Assembly (NCBI RefSeq): GCF_028737205.1
Contig: NZ_JAQZAL010000036.1
Coordinates: forward strand, 1 to 60,039
DNA length: 60,039 bases
Source: Actinomycetospora lutea
GTDB taxonomy: Bacteria; Actinomycetota; Actinomycetes; Mycobacteriales; Pseudonocardiaceae
Reading direction: 5' to 3'
The notes under the pieces were generated by a model, which searched no databases, was not told the DNA's origin, and worked only from the letters and a program-made list of their open reading frames with translations. Position numbers and translations under genes: made by a program. Each line of letters starts with the position of its first letter. Position 1 is the first letter of the stretch. Shown in pieces: positions 32,075-41,256 of this stretch.

Positions 32075-32737
32075 GTGGGTTTCAGCGACGAGCTCTGGGC
32101 CGCGGGCGCCGGGATCTACGACCGGGTCCGCGCGCACCCGTTCCTCACCGGCCTGTCCGACGGCACCCTGCCGCACCCGGCGTTCCGGCACTTCGTCGTG
32201 CAGGACGCCCACTACCTGCGCGGCTACGCCCGGGCGCTCGCGGTGCTCGCGGCGCGGGCGCCGACCGAGGCGGACACGGTGATGTTCTCCCAGCACGCCG
32301 CCGGCGCGATCGCGGCCGAGCAGGACATGCACGCCGAGCTCGCCGACGCGCTCGGCCTGTCGTCCGCCGACGCCGCGGACGTCCCGGTCGCGCCGACCAC
32401 CACCGCCTACACCAGCTACCTGCTCGCGACCTGCCACGGCGGTTCCTTCGCCGAGGGGCTCGGCGCGGTCCTGCCCTGCTACTGGATCTACGCGCGGGTC
32501 GGCGAGGCGCTGCTCGAGGGCTCCTCCCCCGATCCGCTGTACGCGCGCTGGATCGCGATGTACGGGGGCGAGGAGTTCCAGGCGGTCGTCGACGCGGTGC
32601 TGGCCGTGACCGACCGCGTCGGGCCGGTGCTCGGCGACGACGAGCGCGAGCGCGTCCGCGCGCACTACGTGACGACCTGCCGCTACGAGTGGATGTTCTG
32701 GGACGCGGCGTGGCGCCAGGAGGCCTGGCCCGTCTGA
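32075..32737 (+). CDS. tenA: TenA family protein (aminopyrimidine aminohydrolase/thiaminase II)
   Basis: A 220-residue all-helical enzyme that salvages thiamin pyrimidine. MGFSDELWAAGAGIYDRVRAHPFLTGLSDGTLP opens the fold. HFVVQDAHYLRGYARAL holds the active-site Asp, LPCYWIYARVGEALL the catalytic Cys, and YGGEEFQAVV plus the C-terminal RYEWMFWDAAW the Glu residues. The GTG at 32066 is also in frame, but 32075 gives the standard MGFSDELW start and has ACAGGGT 7 nt upstream. No other thiamin gene is close. Confidence 0.9.
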   Translation: MGFSDELWAAGAGIYDRVRAHPFLTGLSDGTLPHPAFRHFVVQDAHYLRGYARALAVLAARAPTEADTVMFSQHAAGAIAAEQDMHAELADALGLSSADAADVPVAPTTTAYTSYLLATCHGGSFAEGLGAVLPCYWIYARVGEALLEGSSPDPLYARWIAMYGGEEFQAVVDAVLAVTDRVGPVLGDDERERVRAHYVTTCRYEWMFWDAAWRQEAWPV

Positions 32738-32749
32738 GCGGGGCCCGGT

Positions 32750-33073
32750 CTAGGACGCCGGGCGCCGCAGGACGAACCGCGTCTCGACGACGTGCGGCGC
32801 CGCGCCCGGCGCGCGCCCCGGGGCGCTCGGCACGAGGGCACCCTGCGGGCCCGCGAGCGCGACGAGCTCCCAGCCCTGCTGCCCCAGCCGGTTGAGCTGC
32901 TCGGCGTAGACGCGCGCCCAGGCCACGCGGTAGGGCCGGTACTCCTCGAGGATCAGCTCGTCGGACGGGCCGATGGCGTAGATCTGCCACTCGGCGCCGG
33001 CCTCGCCCGCCGTCTCCTCGGCCAGGCCCACCGCCGAGATCTCCATGGTCGCGTACTCCCAGGCGCCGGCCAC
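32750..33073 (-). CDS. Hypothetical protein
   Basis: A 107-residue soluble protein: WEYATMEISAVGL, EWQIYAIGPSDELILEEYRPYRVAWARVYAEQLNRLGQQGWELVAL, and an Ala/Pro-rich loop before the final strand VVETRFVLRR. The segment LNRLGQQGWELVAL is typical of small DUF4177-like proteins, which are of unknown function. It ends 13 nt from the stop of tenA, in the opposite direction. Confidence 0.6.
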   Translation of the reverse strand: MAGAWEYATMEISAVGLAEETAGEAGAEWQIYAIGPSDELILEEYRPYRVAWARVYAEQLNRLGQQGWELVALAGPQGALVPSAPGRAPGAAPHVVETRFVLRRPAS

Positions 33074-33089
33074 GGCCCGACCCTAACGG

Positions 33090-33461
33090 TCAGGAGGCCT
33101 GCCGGCCCGGGCCGCGACGGCGCGGTGTCGACGCCTGCGCGACGGTGCGGGCGACCCGGGTCGCGCGCGCGGTCCGGGTCGTGCGGGCCCGGCGCAGCGC
33201 GGACGTGCGCCCGGTGCCCGCGGCCCCCCGCGCGCGATCGGCGCCGGCCGGGCCGAGCGTCGTCACCGTGCGCGCGGACCCACCGGGCGTCGTCGGCCCG
33301 TCCCCGGTGAGCAGGAACCCCGCCACCTTGGCGAGCAGCCCGCCCACGATCAACGACGGTCCGAGCACCCACGCGCCGGGCGTCCCGAGCGCGATGACGG
33401 CGATGCCGGCCCCGATGAGGACCAGGCCGCCGAGGAGGAGGAGAGCCGACCGCACACCCAT
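33090..33461 (-). CDS. Small membrane protein with basic tail
   Basis: A 123-residue protein with two hydrophobic segments (residues 4-27 LLLLGGLVLIGAGIAVIALG and 33-52 LGPSLIVGGLLAKVAGFLL), then about 70 residues rich in Arg, Thr and Ala that must lie in the cytoplasm. No family was recognised. The ATG at 33461 lacks a clear ribosome site. It is followed on the same strand by the 107-residue gene after 16 nt. Confidence 0.5.
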   Translation of the reverse strand: MGVRSALLLLGGLVLIGAGIAVIALGTPGAWVLGPSLIVGGLLAKVAGFLLTGDGPTTPGGSARTVTTLGPAGADRARGAAGTGRTSALRRARTTRTARATRVARTVAQASTPRRRGPGRQAS

Positions 33462-33581
33462 CACGGTACGTGGCCACAAGGTCCTCCGTGGTCGGCCGAT
33501 CGGGGCAACCGGGGCCGCGTGCTGGCGATGACGATCGCGTCGCGGGGTCGTAGGGTGTGCCGATCGCGCCAGGGAGGGCAC

Positions 33582-33821
33582 ATGGAGTTCGCTGTCCGGT
33601 ACGTCAACGGCCCGTTGCAGGGCGTCGGGTCGATCACGCAGCCCGACGCCGCCGGCGAGGAGCCGCCGCTCCTCCAGCGCATCCCGCTGCCCAGCGGCGA
33701 GCACGGCCTGCGGCGCACCGTCTCGGACATGGCCGGGGGTGGGCAGACCGCGATCTACGAGCGCACCGGGTACAACCAGCCCGCCGGCGAGTGGGAGTTC
33801 ACGCTGGTGCGCGTGGAGTAG
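33582..33821 (+). CDS. Small conserved hypothetical protein
   Basis: A 79-residue protein (EFAVRYVNGPLQGVGSI, then DMAGGGQTAIYERTG and a final strand EWEFTLVRVE) with an excellent AGGGAGGG site before the ATG. The pattern of short strands suggests a small beta protein. No function recognised. The GNAT gene starts 52 nt downstream. Confidence 0.65.
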   Translation: MEFAVRYVNGPLQGVGSITQPDAAGEEPPLLQRIPLPSGEHGLRRTVSDMAGGGQTAIYERTGYNQPAGEWEFTLVRVE

Positions 33822-33861
33822 CCGGGTCGCCCGACGCTCGTGGCGGGCCGCGCCCATGGTC

Positions 33862-33867
33862 CAGAAT
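33862..33867 (+). promoter_or_regulatory. -10 box for leaderless GNAT transcript
   Basis: CAGAAT lies 6 nt before the GTG at 33874, which argues for this start over the ATG at 33856. Confidence 0.4.
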
Positions 33868-33873
33868 CGGCCC

Positions 33874-34413
33874 GTGACCACCGACCCCGCCACCGCCACC
33901 GGTGTGCTGCGTCCCGCCGCCCCCGAGGACGCGGAGCGGGTCGCGGCGATCTTCGCCGGCTACGTCCTGCAGTCGATCGCGACCTTCGTCGAGGAGCCGC
34001 CCTCCGACGAGTACTGGCGCGACCGCATCGTGTCCGCGGGCCCCACGCGACCCTTCCTCGTCGCCGAGATCGACGGCGAGGTCGAGGGCTTCGCCTTCAT
34101 CGCGCCGTTCCGCCCGCACGCCGCCTACCGGTACACGGTCGAGGACTCGATCTACATCGCCCCGGAGGCCGCCGGCCGGGGTCTCGGGTCCCGGCTGCTC
34201 GCGGGCCTGCTCGACACGCTGCGCGGCACCGAGATCCGCCAGGTCGTCGCGGTGATCGCGGCGCTCGCCGGCTCCCGGCACGACACGCCGTCGATCGTGC
34301 TGCACCGCCGCCTCGGGTTCGTCGAGGTCGGCCGGATGCCGTCGGTGGGCTACAAGAACGGGCAGTGGGCCGACACCGTGCTCATGCAGGCCGACCTGCG
34401 CCCCGACGGCTGA
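33874..34413 (+). CDS. GNAT N-acetyltransferase, phosphinothricin-acetyltransferase-like
   Basis: A 179-residue acetyl-CoA-dependent transferase. It has LRPAAPEDAERVAAIFAGYVLQSIATFVEEPPS at the N-terminus, GFAFIAPFRPHAAYRYTVEDSIYIAPEAAGRGLGSRLLAGLL (acetyl-CoA loop RGLGSR) and LHRRLGFVEVGRMPSVGYKNGQWADTVLMQ at the end. This arrangement is that of the Pat/Bar and MddA-like group acting on phosphinothricin, methionine sulfoximine or related compounds. Whether it confers resistance is not known. An in-frame ATG at 33856 would add six residues. Confidence 0.85.
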   Translation: MTTDPATATGVLRPAAPEDAERVAAIFAGYVLQSIATFVEEPPSDEYWRDRIVSAGPTRPFLVAEIDGEVEGFAFIAPFRPHAAYRYTVEDSIYIAPEAAGRGLGSRLLAGLLDTLRGTEIRQVVAVIAALAGSRHDTPSIVLHRRLGFVEVGRMPSVGYKNGQWADTVLMQADLRPDG

Positions 34414-34458
34414 CACGACGACGGGGCCGCCCCGCGCACGCGGGACGGCCCGGTCGTG
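34414..34458. terminator. Hairpin between GNAT gene and small convergent gene
   Basis: CACGAC (34414-34419) pairs with GTCGTG (34453-34458). Inside, GGGCC pairs with GGCCC and CCCGC with GCGGG around GCAC. It sits between two convergent stops. Confidence 0.6.
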
Positions 34459-34468
34459 GGAGCCGGGG

Positions 34469-34588
34469 TCAGGCCTCCACGGTCGCCGGACGGCCCACCC
34501 AGTTCCGCTGCGCGTGCCGGGCGAGGGCGGTGGCCACCCCGACGCCCGCTCCCGCACTCACGATCATGCCAATGAACACTGCCGCCAT
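34469..34588 (-). CDS. 39-residue small membrane protein
   Basis: A short gene with a strong AGGAGGAG site six bases before the ATG at 34588. The product starts MAAVFIGMIVSAGAGVGVATALA, one hydrophobic helix, followed by a basic and hydrophilic tail (RHAQRNWVGRPATVEA). The hairpin after the GNAT gene also lies just past its TGA. No relatives recognised; the size and ribosome site are the support. Confidence 0.5.
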   Translation of the reverse strand: MAAVFIGMIVSAGAGVGVATALARHAQRNWVGRPATVEA

Positions 34589-34925
34589 GACGGCTCCTCC
34601 TCACCACGTGCACGCGCCGGGGCCGGTGACCGGGTCCGGCTGACCCGACCGGTCCCCGAGCGCTTGCGAACCGTGGGCGCTGTCCGCGCCCACCACGAGA
34701 GACGCATCGGGCCGGGGGTGTGTTCCGTGCCCGCGCGCCGTGATCGCATGACCCCACTCACAGCAATCGGTCGCGTTTACCCTGTGGTCCCCGTGGGTCT
34801 TGCGTAGTGTCCGATCGAGAAGAAAAGTAAACGGGCGTTAACGACTTTTCGGGTCGTTTCCCTCAAATCGGACAACCACCGCGTTCCCGTCGGGGGCAGC
34901 GCTTCGGCGACGCAGGGAGAACGAG
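34589..34925 (+). promoter_or_regulatory. Gene-free leader of the MHS transporter with inverted repeat
   Basis: This 337-nt stretch has no gene I can support. TGTCCGAT (34808-34815) and ATCGGACA (34867-34874) are exact inverted repeats 51 nt apart. They enclose an AT-richer segment with its own hairpin AACGAC/GTCGTT (34840-34845 and 34853-34858, loop TTTTCGG). TAGTGT (34805-34810) is a possible -10, which would put the first repeat at the RNA 5' end. A regulatory leader or operator pair is the inference. Confidence 0.4.
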
Positions 34926-36341
34926 ATGACGCAGACGGAAGCGGGTGACGGAGGCGGGGTGCCCGACGGCGTCACCGTCACCGACACCGCCACGATGAAG
35001 CGCGCGGTCGGCGCGGCGGCGGTCGGCAACATCACCGAGTGGTTCGACTTCGGCGTCTACGCCTACCTGGCGACCACCATCGAGGAGAACTTCTTCCCGC
35101 CCGACGACCCGGCGCTCGCCCAGATCGGGGTGTTCGCCGGCTTCGCGGTGTCGTTCCTGGTCAGGCCGCTGGGCGGGCTCTTCTTCGGGCCGCTGGGCGA
35201 CCGGATCGGCCGCACGAAGGTCCTGTCGATCACCGTCATCATGATGGCGATCGGGACGTTCCTGCTCGGCTTCATCCCGCCCTACGCGTCCATCGGCATC
35301 TGGGCCCCGATCCTGCTCGTGCTCTGCCGCGTGGTGCAGGGCTTCTCCACCGGCGGCGAGTACGCGGGGGCGATGACCTTCATCGCCGAGTACTCCCCCG
35401 ACCGGCGACGCGGATTCTTCGGCAGTTTCCTGGAATGCGGCACGTTCATCGGCTACGCGCTCGGCGCGACGGTCGCGACCATCATCCCGCTGGTCTCCAC
35501 CCCGGAGTTCGCGTCCACCTGGGCGTGGCGAATCCCGTTCTTCATCGCGCTGCCGCTGGGCATCGTCGGTGTGTACCTGCGCGTGAAGCTCGAGGAGACG
35601 CCCGCGTTCCAGACACTGCTCTCGGAATCGGAGGAACGCGAGGGGACACAGGCCGGCGCCGGCATCAAGAAACTGTTCGTGGACTACTGGCCCGCCATGC
35701 TCGCGGCCGGCGGGCTCGTCGTCGCCTGGAACGTCCCGAACTACATGCTGACCAGCTACATGCCGACCTACCTCGAGGACAACGTCTCCGTGGTCGGCGG
35801 CATCGCCGTCGACAGCACGACGTCGCAGTGGCTCCAGATCGCCGTCCTGTGGGTCGCGGTCCTCGTCATCCCGCTGCTGGGCCGGCTGTCCGACCGGGTC
35901 GGCCGCAAGCCGATCCTGTGGACCGGCGCCGTCGGCACGATCGTGCTGGCGTTCCCGATGATCTTGGTGCTCAAGAGCGGGTCGGTGCCGCTGGTCGGCG
36001 TCGGGCTCGCGGTCATGGGCGCGCTGCTGATCTGCTTCTCGTCGACCTGCCCCTCGACGCTGCCGGCGCTGTTCCCGACCGAGATCCGCTACGGCGGCCT
36101 CTCGATCTCGTTCAACATCTTCGTGTCGGCGTTCGCCGGGACCACCTCGCTGATCATGACCGCCGTGGTGCTGGGCACCGGCTGGGCCTACTGGCCCGCC
36201 GTGTACCTGATCATCTTCGGGATCGTCGGCGTCGTCGTCCTGACCACGCTGCGCGACCCGGCCGGGCGGCCGCTGCCGGGGTCGCACCCGGCCGTGTCGA
36301 CCGAGCAGGAGGCGCGCGAGGTGGTGGCCTCGCGTCGCTGA
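34926..36341 (+). CDS. MFS transporter, metabolite:H+ symporter (ProP/ShiA-like)
   Basis: A 471-residue transporter with about 12 hydrophobic segments. MHS motifs are MKRAVGAAAVGNITEWFDFGVYAYLATTIEENFFP at helix 1, RPLGGLFFGPLGDRIGR (loop 2-3) and RVVQGFSTGGEYAGAMTFIAEYSPDRRRGFFGSFLECGTFIGY. The C-half loop GRLSDRVGRKPIL follows. The family imports osmolytes (proline, betaine), shikimate, citrate or other organic acids with protons. The cargo is not clear. ATG 34926 has GCAGGGAGAACGAG upstream. Confidence 0.9.
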   Translation: MTQTEAGDGGGVPDGVTVTDTATMKRAVGAAAVGNITEWFDFGVYAYLATTIEENFFPPDDPALAQIGVFAGFAVSFLVRPLGGLFFGPLGDRIGRTKVLSITVIMMAIGTFLLGFIPPYASIGIWAPILLVLCRVVQGFSTGGEYAGAMTFIAEYSPDRRRGFFGSFLECGTFIGYALGATVATIIPLVSTPEFASTWAWRIPFFIALPLGIVGVYLRVKLEETPAFQTLLSESEEREGTQAGAGIKKLFVDYWPAMLAAGGLVVAWNVPNYMLTSYMPTYLEDNVSVVGGIAVDSTTSQWLQIAVLWVAVLVIPLLGRLSDRVGRKPILWTGAVGTIVLAFPMILVLKSGSVPLVGVGLAVMGALLICFSSTCPSTLPALFPTEIRYGGLSISFNIFVSAFAGTTSLIMTAVVLGTGWAYWPAVYLIIFGIVGVVVLTTLRDPAGRPLPGSHPAVSTEQEAREVVASRR

Positions 36342-36398
36342 GCCACGACGGTGGGTCGCCGGGTGTCGGACCCTCTCGATCACGGGCACGATGCCCCC

Positions 36399-37835
36399 GT
36401 GACTTCGTCCGCGTCAGGGTCGTCAGACGCCGCACCCGGCCCCACCGTCTTCGTCCTGTTCGGCGCCACCGGTGACCTGGCCAAGCGCCTCGTCCTGCCG
36501 TCGTTCTTCCGCCTCGTCCAGGAGAAGCTCCTGCCCGACGAGTGGCGTCTGATCGGCAACGGGCGCCGCACCAAGACCGACGACGAGTTCCGCGACGAGG
36601 TCCGCGAGGCCCTGCAGCAGTTCGGCGGCCTGAAGCCCGACGACGGGCCCTGGGACGAGTTCGCCGCGGGGCTGCGCTTCGCCGGCGGCGGGTTCACCGC
36701 CGACGACCCCGGCGAGCTGCTCGACCGCATCGCCGAGGCCCGCGGCGAGATCGGTCGGGACGCCCAGCTCGTCCACTACCTGGGCCTGCCGCCGGTCGCG
36801 TTCGGCGACTACACGCGCGCACTCGGGGCCCAGGGTCTCGCCGCGGGCTCGCGCGTGGTCTACGAGAAGCCGTTCGGTACCTCGCTCGCGAGCTTCCGCG
36901 AGCTCGACCGGGTCGTGCACGAGGTCCTCGACGAGTCGCAGGTCTTCCGCATCGACCACTTCCTCGGCAAGGAGGCCACCCAGGAGCTGCGGGCGCTGCG
37001 GTTCGCCAACGGCCTGTTCGGCAGCTCCTGGGACCGCCACCACGTCGCCGCAGTGGAGATCGACGTCCCGGAGACCCTCGACGTGGCCGACCGCGCCGAG
37101 TTCTACGACGCGACCGGCGCCGTGCTCGACATGCTCGTCACGCACCTGTTCCAGGTGGCCGCCGAGGTCGCGATGGACCCGCCCGCGACCTTCCGCGCCG
37201 ACGACGTGGCCGCGGCCCGCGACGAGGCCGTGCGGCACTTCCGCCCGCTGCGGCGCGACGAGGTGGTCCGCGGGCAGTTCGAGGGCTACCGCGACCTCGA
37301 CCACATCGCCGACGACTCCACCACCGAGACGTTCGTGGCGGCCCGGCTGTGGATCGACACCGACCGCTGGCGCGGTGTGCCGTTCCTGCTGCGCACCGGC
37401 AAGCGGATGGCCGCGAGCCACCAGAAGGTCAACCTGATCTTCCGGGACCCCGACGACGGCCCGGTCGACGAGCGCGACCTGCCGACGCGGGGCAACGTGC
37501 TGTGCTTCGACCTCGCCGGCGACGGCGCGCTGGCGCTGTCGATGAACGTCAAGACGCCGGGCGCCTCGTCCGATCTCGGTACCGCCTGGACCCAGATCCC
37601 GCTCGACACGCTGTCGGGCGGCGACCCGCTGCCCCCGTACGTGCGGCTGATCCACGACGTGCTCACCGGCGACCGCGCGCTGTTCACGCGGCCCGACGGT
37701 CTCGAGGACGTGTGGATCGCGGCCGCCGAGGTGCTCGACGACGACCGGCAGCCCGAGCCCTACGCGCCCGGCTCCTGGGGCCCCGAGTCGGCCCTGCGCC
37801 TCGCCGACCCCATCGGCTGGGTGCTGCCCGGCTAG
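36399..37835 (+). CDS. zwf: Glucose-6-phosphate 1-dehydrogenase
   Basis: A 478-residue cytoplasmic enzyme that oxidises glucose 6-phosphate with NADP or NAD. The N-terminal [16 protein letters not shown] is the coenzyme site, [16 protein letters not shown] contains the catalytic region, and [14 protein letters not shown] is the substrate signature with the catalytic His. LRTGKRM and the C-terminal DPIGWVLP complete the family pattern. It stands alone, without tal, opcA or pgl, so it may be a second, non-operon zwf. Start GTG 36399 has CACGAT 6 nt upstream. The convergent DUF4239 gene starts its stop codon 2 nt later. Confidence 0.93.
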   Translation: MTSSASGSSDAAPGPTVFVLFGATGDLAKRLVLPSFFRLVQEKLLPDEWRLIGNGRRTKTDDEFRDEVREALQQFGGLKPDDGPWDEFAAGLRFAGGGFTADDPGELLDRIAEARGEIGRDAQLVHYLGLPPVAFGDYTRALGAQGLAAGSRVVYEKPFGTSLASFRELDRVVHEVLDESQVFRIDHFLGKEATQELRALRFANGLFGSSWDRHHVAAVEIDVPETLDVADRAEFYDATGAVLDMLVTHLFQVAAEVAMDPPATFRADDVAAARDEAVRHFRPLRRDEVVRGQFEGYRDLDHIADDSTTETFVAARLWIDTDRWRGVPFLLRTGKRMAASHQKVNLIFRDPDDGPVDERDLPTRGNVLCFDLAGDGALALSMNVKTPGASSDLGTAWTQIPLDTLSGGDPLPPYVRLIHDVLTGDRALFTRPDGLEDVWIAAAEVLDDDRQPEPYAPGSWGPESALRLADPIGWVLPG

Positions 37836-37836
37836 C

Positions 37837-38607
37837 TCACGGGGGGCGGACCTGCAGCAACAGCTCGGGGTCGATCGCGAAGTAGCCGGCGAACGGTGCC
37901 GCCTGGGCGCAGAGCAGGGTCAGCGCGAGCGCCATCGCCGTGGCGAGCAGGGCCAGCGACACGCCGGCCCGCCGCAGCCGGTCGGCGTGGATGCAGCCCA
38001 TCGCGGCGAGCGTCGTCAGCGCGACGAGGTAGAGCGCCGTCAGCCGCAGCGGGTCGATGGCCGACCCGCTCAGCACGAGGCGCGTCCGCCGCGACTCCAG
38101 GGCCTGGTCGACCGCGGTCACGACGCGGTCCTGCGCCACCCGCTGGCCCTCGGTCTGCACCGGCAGCGACAGGGCGACCGCCTGCACCGCCACCAGCCGG
38201 GCGGGCGCCACGGTCAGCGTCGCGTCGCCGTCGGCCATCTCCGGCCACTCGACGGACACGTACTGGTCGATCTGCTCGGCCAGGAGCCGCCGCACCTCGG
38301 TGCGCTGCTCCGGGAACGCCCCCATCAGCAGGTCGACGTCGCGCAGGGCGCTCGCCTCGCGGCTGACCGCCGCCGCGGCGTCGTCCCGGTCGGCCCACAC
38401 GTCGGCGACGAGGAACCCGACGAGCAGGCCGAAGATCAGCCCCATGGGCGAGAGCAGGCCCGGGCTGAGGGGGCCCAGGGACCCGCTGTGCCCCCGCCCC
38501 CGCGCGAGCCACAGCCCGGCGAGGACCAGCGCCGCGGCCAGGTAGACCGCGACGAAGACCGTCAGCACCAGCACCGGCAGCGGGGCGTGCCCCAACCACG
38601 CGATCAT
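37837..38607 (-). CDS. DUF4239 membrane protein
   Basis: A 256-residue membrane protein with four hydrophobic segments: residues about 7-32, 45-66 ([17 protein letters not shown]), 185-205 and 212-235. Between the second and third lies a soluble helical domain ([40 protein letters not shown]). This is the bestrophin-like DUF4239 layout. Function unknown. ATG 38607 has a GGAGGGGGCGGGG leader. The gene is downstream of the CO-dehydrogenase-like gene, separated by a hairpin. Confidence 0.75.
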   Translation of the reverse strand: MIAWLGHAPLPVLVLTVFVAVYLAAALVLAGLWLARGRGHSGSLGPLSPGLLSPMGLIFGLLVGFLVADVWADRDDAAAAVSREASALRDVDLLMGAFPEQRTEVRRLLAEQIDQYVSVEWPEMADGDATLTVAPARLVAVQAVALSLPVQTEGQRVAQDRVVTAVDQALESRRTRLVLSGSAIDPLRLTALYLVALTTLAAMGCIHADRLRRAGVSLALLATAMALALTLLCAQAAPFAGYFAIDPELLLQVRPP

Positions 38608-38631
38608 CCCCGCCCCCTCCCCCCACCCCCT

Positions 38632-38671
38632 GTGAGCGGACTTCGGGGCCATAGCCCCGAAGTCCGCTCAC
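38632..38671. terminator. Hairpin element, copy 1 (18-bp stem)
   Basis: Left arm GTGAGCGGACTTCGGGGC, loop CATA, right arm the exact reverse complement. It lies 7 nt after the stop of the CO-dehydrogenase-like gene (minus strand). A second copy with compensating base changes is at 49436-49475. Confidence 0.75.
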
Positions 38672-38678
38672 GTGAGGG

Positions 38679-41054
38679 TCAGTGCTGCGGGCGCGCCTCG
38701 CCCGCGTACTCGGGGCCGGCGGCGGGGCGGTTGGCCGGGTCGCCGCCCGAGGCGCCCTGGATCGCGCGCCACACCGTCTCCGGGGTCAGCGGCATGTCGA
38801 CGTGCCGCACACCGAGGTGCGACAGCGCGTCGACCACGGCGTTGTGCACCGCCGGCGTCGACCCGATCGTGCCCGACTCGCCGATGCCCTTGGCGCCGAG
38901 CGGGTTGAGCGGGGTCGGCGTCTCGGTGTTGGTGGTCTCGTAGGTGATGAGGTCCGCCGCCGAGGGGATGACGTACGAGGCGAGGTTGCCCGACGTCGGG
39001 TTGCCGTCCTCGTCGTAGGTGACGCGCTCGTAGAGGGCCTGCGAGATGCCCTGGGCGATGCCGCCGTGCTGCTGCCCGGTGACGAGCATCGGGTTGAGGA
39101 TCCGGCCGCAGTCGTCGACCGCGATGTGCCGGCGCAGCTTCACCATGCCGGTGTCGAGGTCGACGTCCACCACGGAGATGTGCGACCCGAACGGGAAGCT
39201 CGACTGGCCCTGGGTGAAGTCGAGCTCCTCGAGCAGCTGCTTGCCGCCGACGCCCGGGTCGTAGCCCGAGCCGTCCTCGGACGCCGTCGCCACCTGCGCC
39301 CAGCTCACCTGGGTGTCGGCGATGCCCTTCACGCCGAACCCGCCGTCGACGAGCTCGATGTCGTCCGGCGAGGCCTCCAGCATGTGCGCGGCGATTTCGC
39401 GGGCCCGCGACACGAGCTGCTCGGAGGCGGTCCAGATCGCGCTGCCGCCGGTCTGGAGCGAGCGCGAGCCGGCCGTGCCCGCCCCGCTGCGCACCAGCGC
39501 CGTGTCCGACTGGACGAGGCGGACCTTGTCCATCGGCACCTGGAGGATCTGCGAGGCGATGTGGGTGAACGCCGTCTCGTGACCCTGGCCGTGCGCGCTG
39601 GTGCCGGCCTTGACGGTGAACGTGCCGTCGGGGTGGGCCTGGGCGGAGCCGAACTCCACGTCGAGCCCGAGCGGCGCGGTGACCTCGACGTAGGACGCGA
39701 TCCCGATGCCCATCGCCGTGCGCGAGCCCTCGGCGCGCAGCTTCTGCTGCTCGGCGAGCAGGTCGTCGTAGCCCGCCGCCTGCTTGGCCGCGTCGAGCGC
39801 CTTGGCGTGCTCGGCGTTGTCGTACTGGGCCCCGGTGAGGCTGGTCATCGGGAACCGGTCGGGCGCCAGGAAGTTCTTGCGCCGCATCTCCAGCGGGTCG
39901 ACGCCGATCTCGTCGGCGGCCATGTCGATGATCCGCTCGAGCATCTGCGTGGCCTCGGGCCGCCCGGCGCCGCGGTACGCCCCGATCTGGGTCGTGTTGG
40001 TGGCGACGGCCTTCCACGTGAAGTCGATGGCCGGGATGTCGTAGACGCCCTGGGCCATGAGCTGGGTCAGGCTCGGCAGGATCGTCCCGAGGACCGGGTA
40101 GGCGCCGGCGTCGCCGATGGCCGTGGCCCGCAGGCCGACGATCGTGCCGTCGTTCTTGACACCGAGCTCGACGTGCTGGACTTGGGCGCGCCCGTGGACC
40201 ATCGAGAGCATGTTCTCGGAGCGGGTCTCGTTCCAGCGCACCGGCTTGCCGAGGGCGAGCGCGGCGGCGCCGACGATGCCCCACTCCTGGTAGGCGTGCA
40301 TCTTCGGCCCGAACCCGCCGCCGACGCGCGGCGCGATGACGTGCACGTTCTCGCCCTCGATGCCGAGGTCGCCGGCCATCGCGTCACGCGCGCCGTGCGG
40401 GCCCTGGGTCGAGAGGTACATCTTGATCCGGCCCTCGTCGCCCGGGATCGCCACGCAGGCGTTGGGCTCCATCGGCACGCCGGCGAGCTTCTGGTTGTAG
40501 AAGGTGCCCTTCACGACCGTGTCGGCGTTGTCGAAGATCCCCTCGACGTCGCCGGTGCCGGCGCCCGCGACGAGGTTCGACTCGAGGTCGTCGAACAGGC
40601 GCGGGGCGTCGTCGGCGAGCGCGGCCTCGATGTCGGTGACCGCGGGCAGCGGCTCGATGTCGGCGAAGACGGTCTCGGAGGCGTCGAGGGCCTGGCCGGC
40701 GGTCTCGGCGATCACGACCGCGACGATGTCGCCGACGAAGCGCACCTTGCCGCGGGCCAGCGCCGGGCGGCTCATGGCGTCCGGGACCACGCCGGGCAGG
40801 CCGGGGCGGTCGTTCACGTTCAGCTCGCCGTCGGTGTACACGGCGACGACGCCGGGCATCGAGCGCGCCTCCGCGGCGTCGATGCTGGTGATCGTGCCGT
40901 GCGCGATCGGCGAGCGGACGAAGACCGCGTGGAGCGAGCCCTCGATCGGGAGGTCGCCGGTGTAGTCCTCGGCGCCCCGGATCAGACCCTTGTCCTCGGT
41001 GCGCTTGACCGAGTTACCGAAGATCGATGTGGTCCGGGTGGGGGTGATGGTCAT
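38679..41054 (-). CDS. Aerobic CO-dehydrogenase-like molybdopterin large subunit (form II)
   Basis: A 791-residue xanthine-dehydrogenase-family large subunit binding Mo-MCD. The active-site loop near residues 360-366 reads AYRGAGR, the form II type, and not AYRCSFR of true CO oxidisers. Other family elements are [34 protein letters not shown], and near the C-terminus [10 protein letters not shown] and [25 protein letters not shown] with the catalytic Glu. The FAD (coxM) and 2Fe-2S (coxS) subunits are not in this window, so it is an orphan here. The substrate may be an aldehyde, purine or N-heterocycle. Confidence 0.9.
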   Translation of the reverse strand: MTITPTRTTSIFGNSVKRTEDKGLIRGAEDYTGDLPIEGSLHAVFVRSPIAHGTITSIDAAEARSMPGVVAVYTDGELNVNDRPGLPGVVPDAMSRPALARGKVRFVGDIVAVVIAETAGQALDASETVFADIEPLPAVTDIEAALADDAPRLFDDLESNLVAGAGTGDVEGIFDNADTVVKGTFYNQKLAGVPMEPNACVAIPGDEGRIKMYLSTQGPHGARDAMAGDLGIEGENVHVIAPRVGGGFGPKMHAYQEWGIVGAAALALGKPVRWNETRSENMLSMVHGRAQVQHVELGVKNDGTIVGLRATAIGDAGAYPVLGTILPSLTQLMAQGVYDIPAIDFTWKAVATNTTQIGAYRGAGRPEATQMLERIIDMAADEIGVDPLEMRRKNFLAPDRFPMTSLTGAQYDNAEHAKALDAAKQAAGYDDLLAEQQKLRAEGSRTAMGIGIASYVEVTAPLGLDVEFGSAQAHPDGTFTVKAGTSAHGQGHETAFTHIASQILQVPMDKVRLVQSDTALVRSGAGTAGSRSLQTGGSAIWTASEQLVSRAREIAAHMLEASPDDIELVDGGFGVKGIADTQVSWAQVATASEDGSGYDPGVGGKQLLEELDFTQGQSSFPFGSHISVVDVDLDTGMVKLRRHIAVDDCGRILNPMLVTGQQHGGIAQGISQALYERVTYDEDGNPTSGNLASYVIPSAADLITYETTNTETPTPLNPLGAKGIGESGTIGSTPAVHNAVVDALSHLGVRHVDMPLTPETVWRAIQGASGGDPANRPAAGPEYAGEARPQH

Positions 41055-41256
41055 GCGGGGGTCCTCCAGTGGTGCCCGTGCCGTGGCGATCAGAAGATCA
41101 GACGGACGCCCGCACGTCGAGTCGGCATTCGGCCCACCGGAACCCGACGCGCGGTCAGGCCCGCGGGCGGGACCGGTTGCGCACCATCACATCGACATCT
41201 TCCGAGTCGCCCACAACTCTGGACGGCGACGAGGCCGCGGACAACGATCCGGCGCC

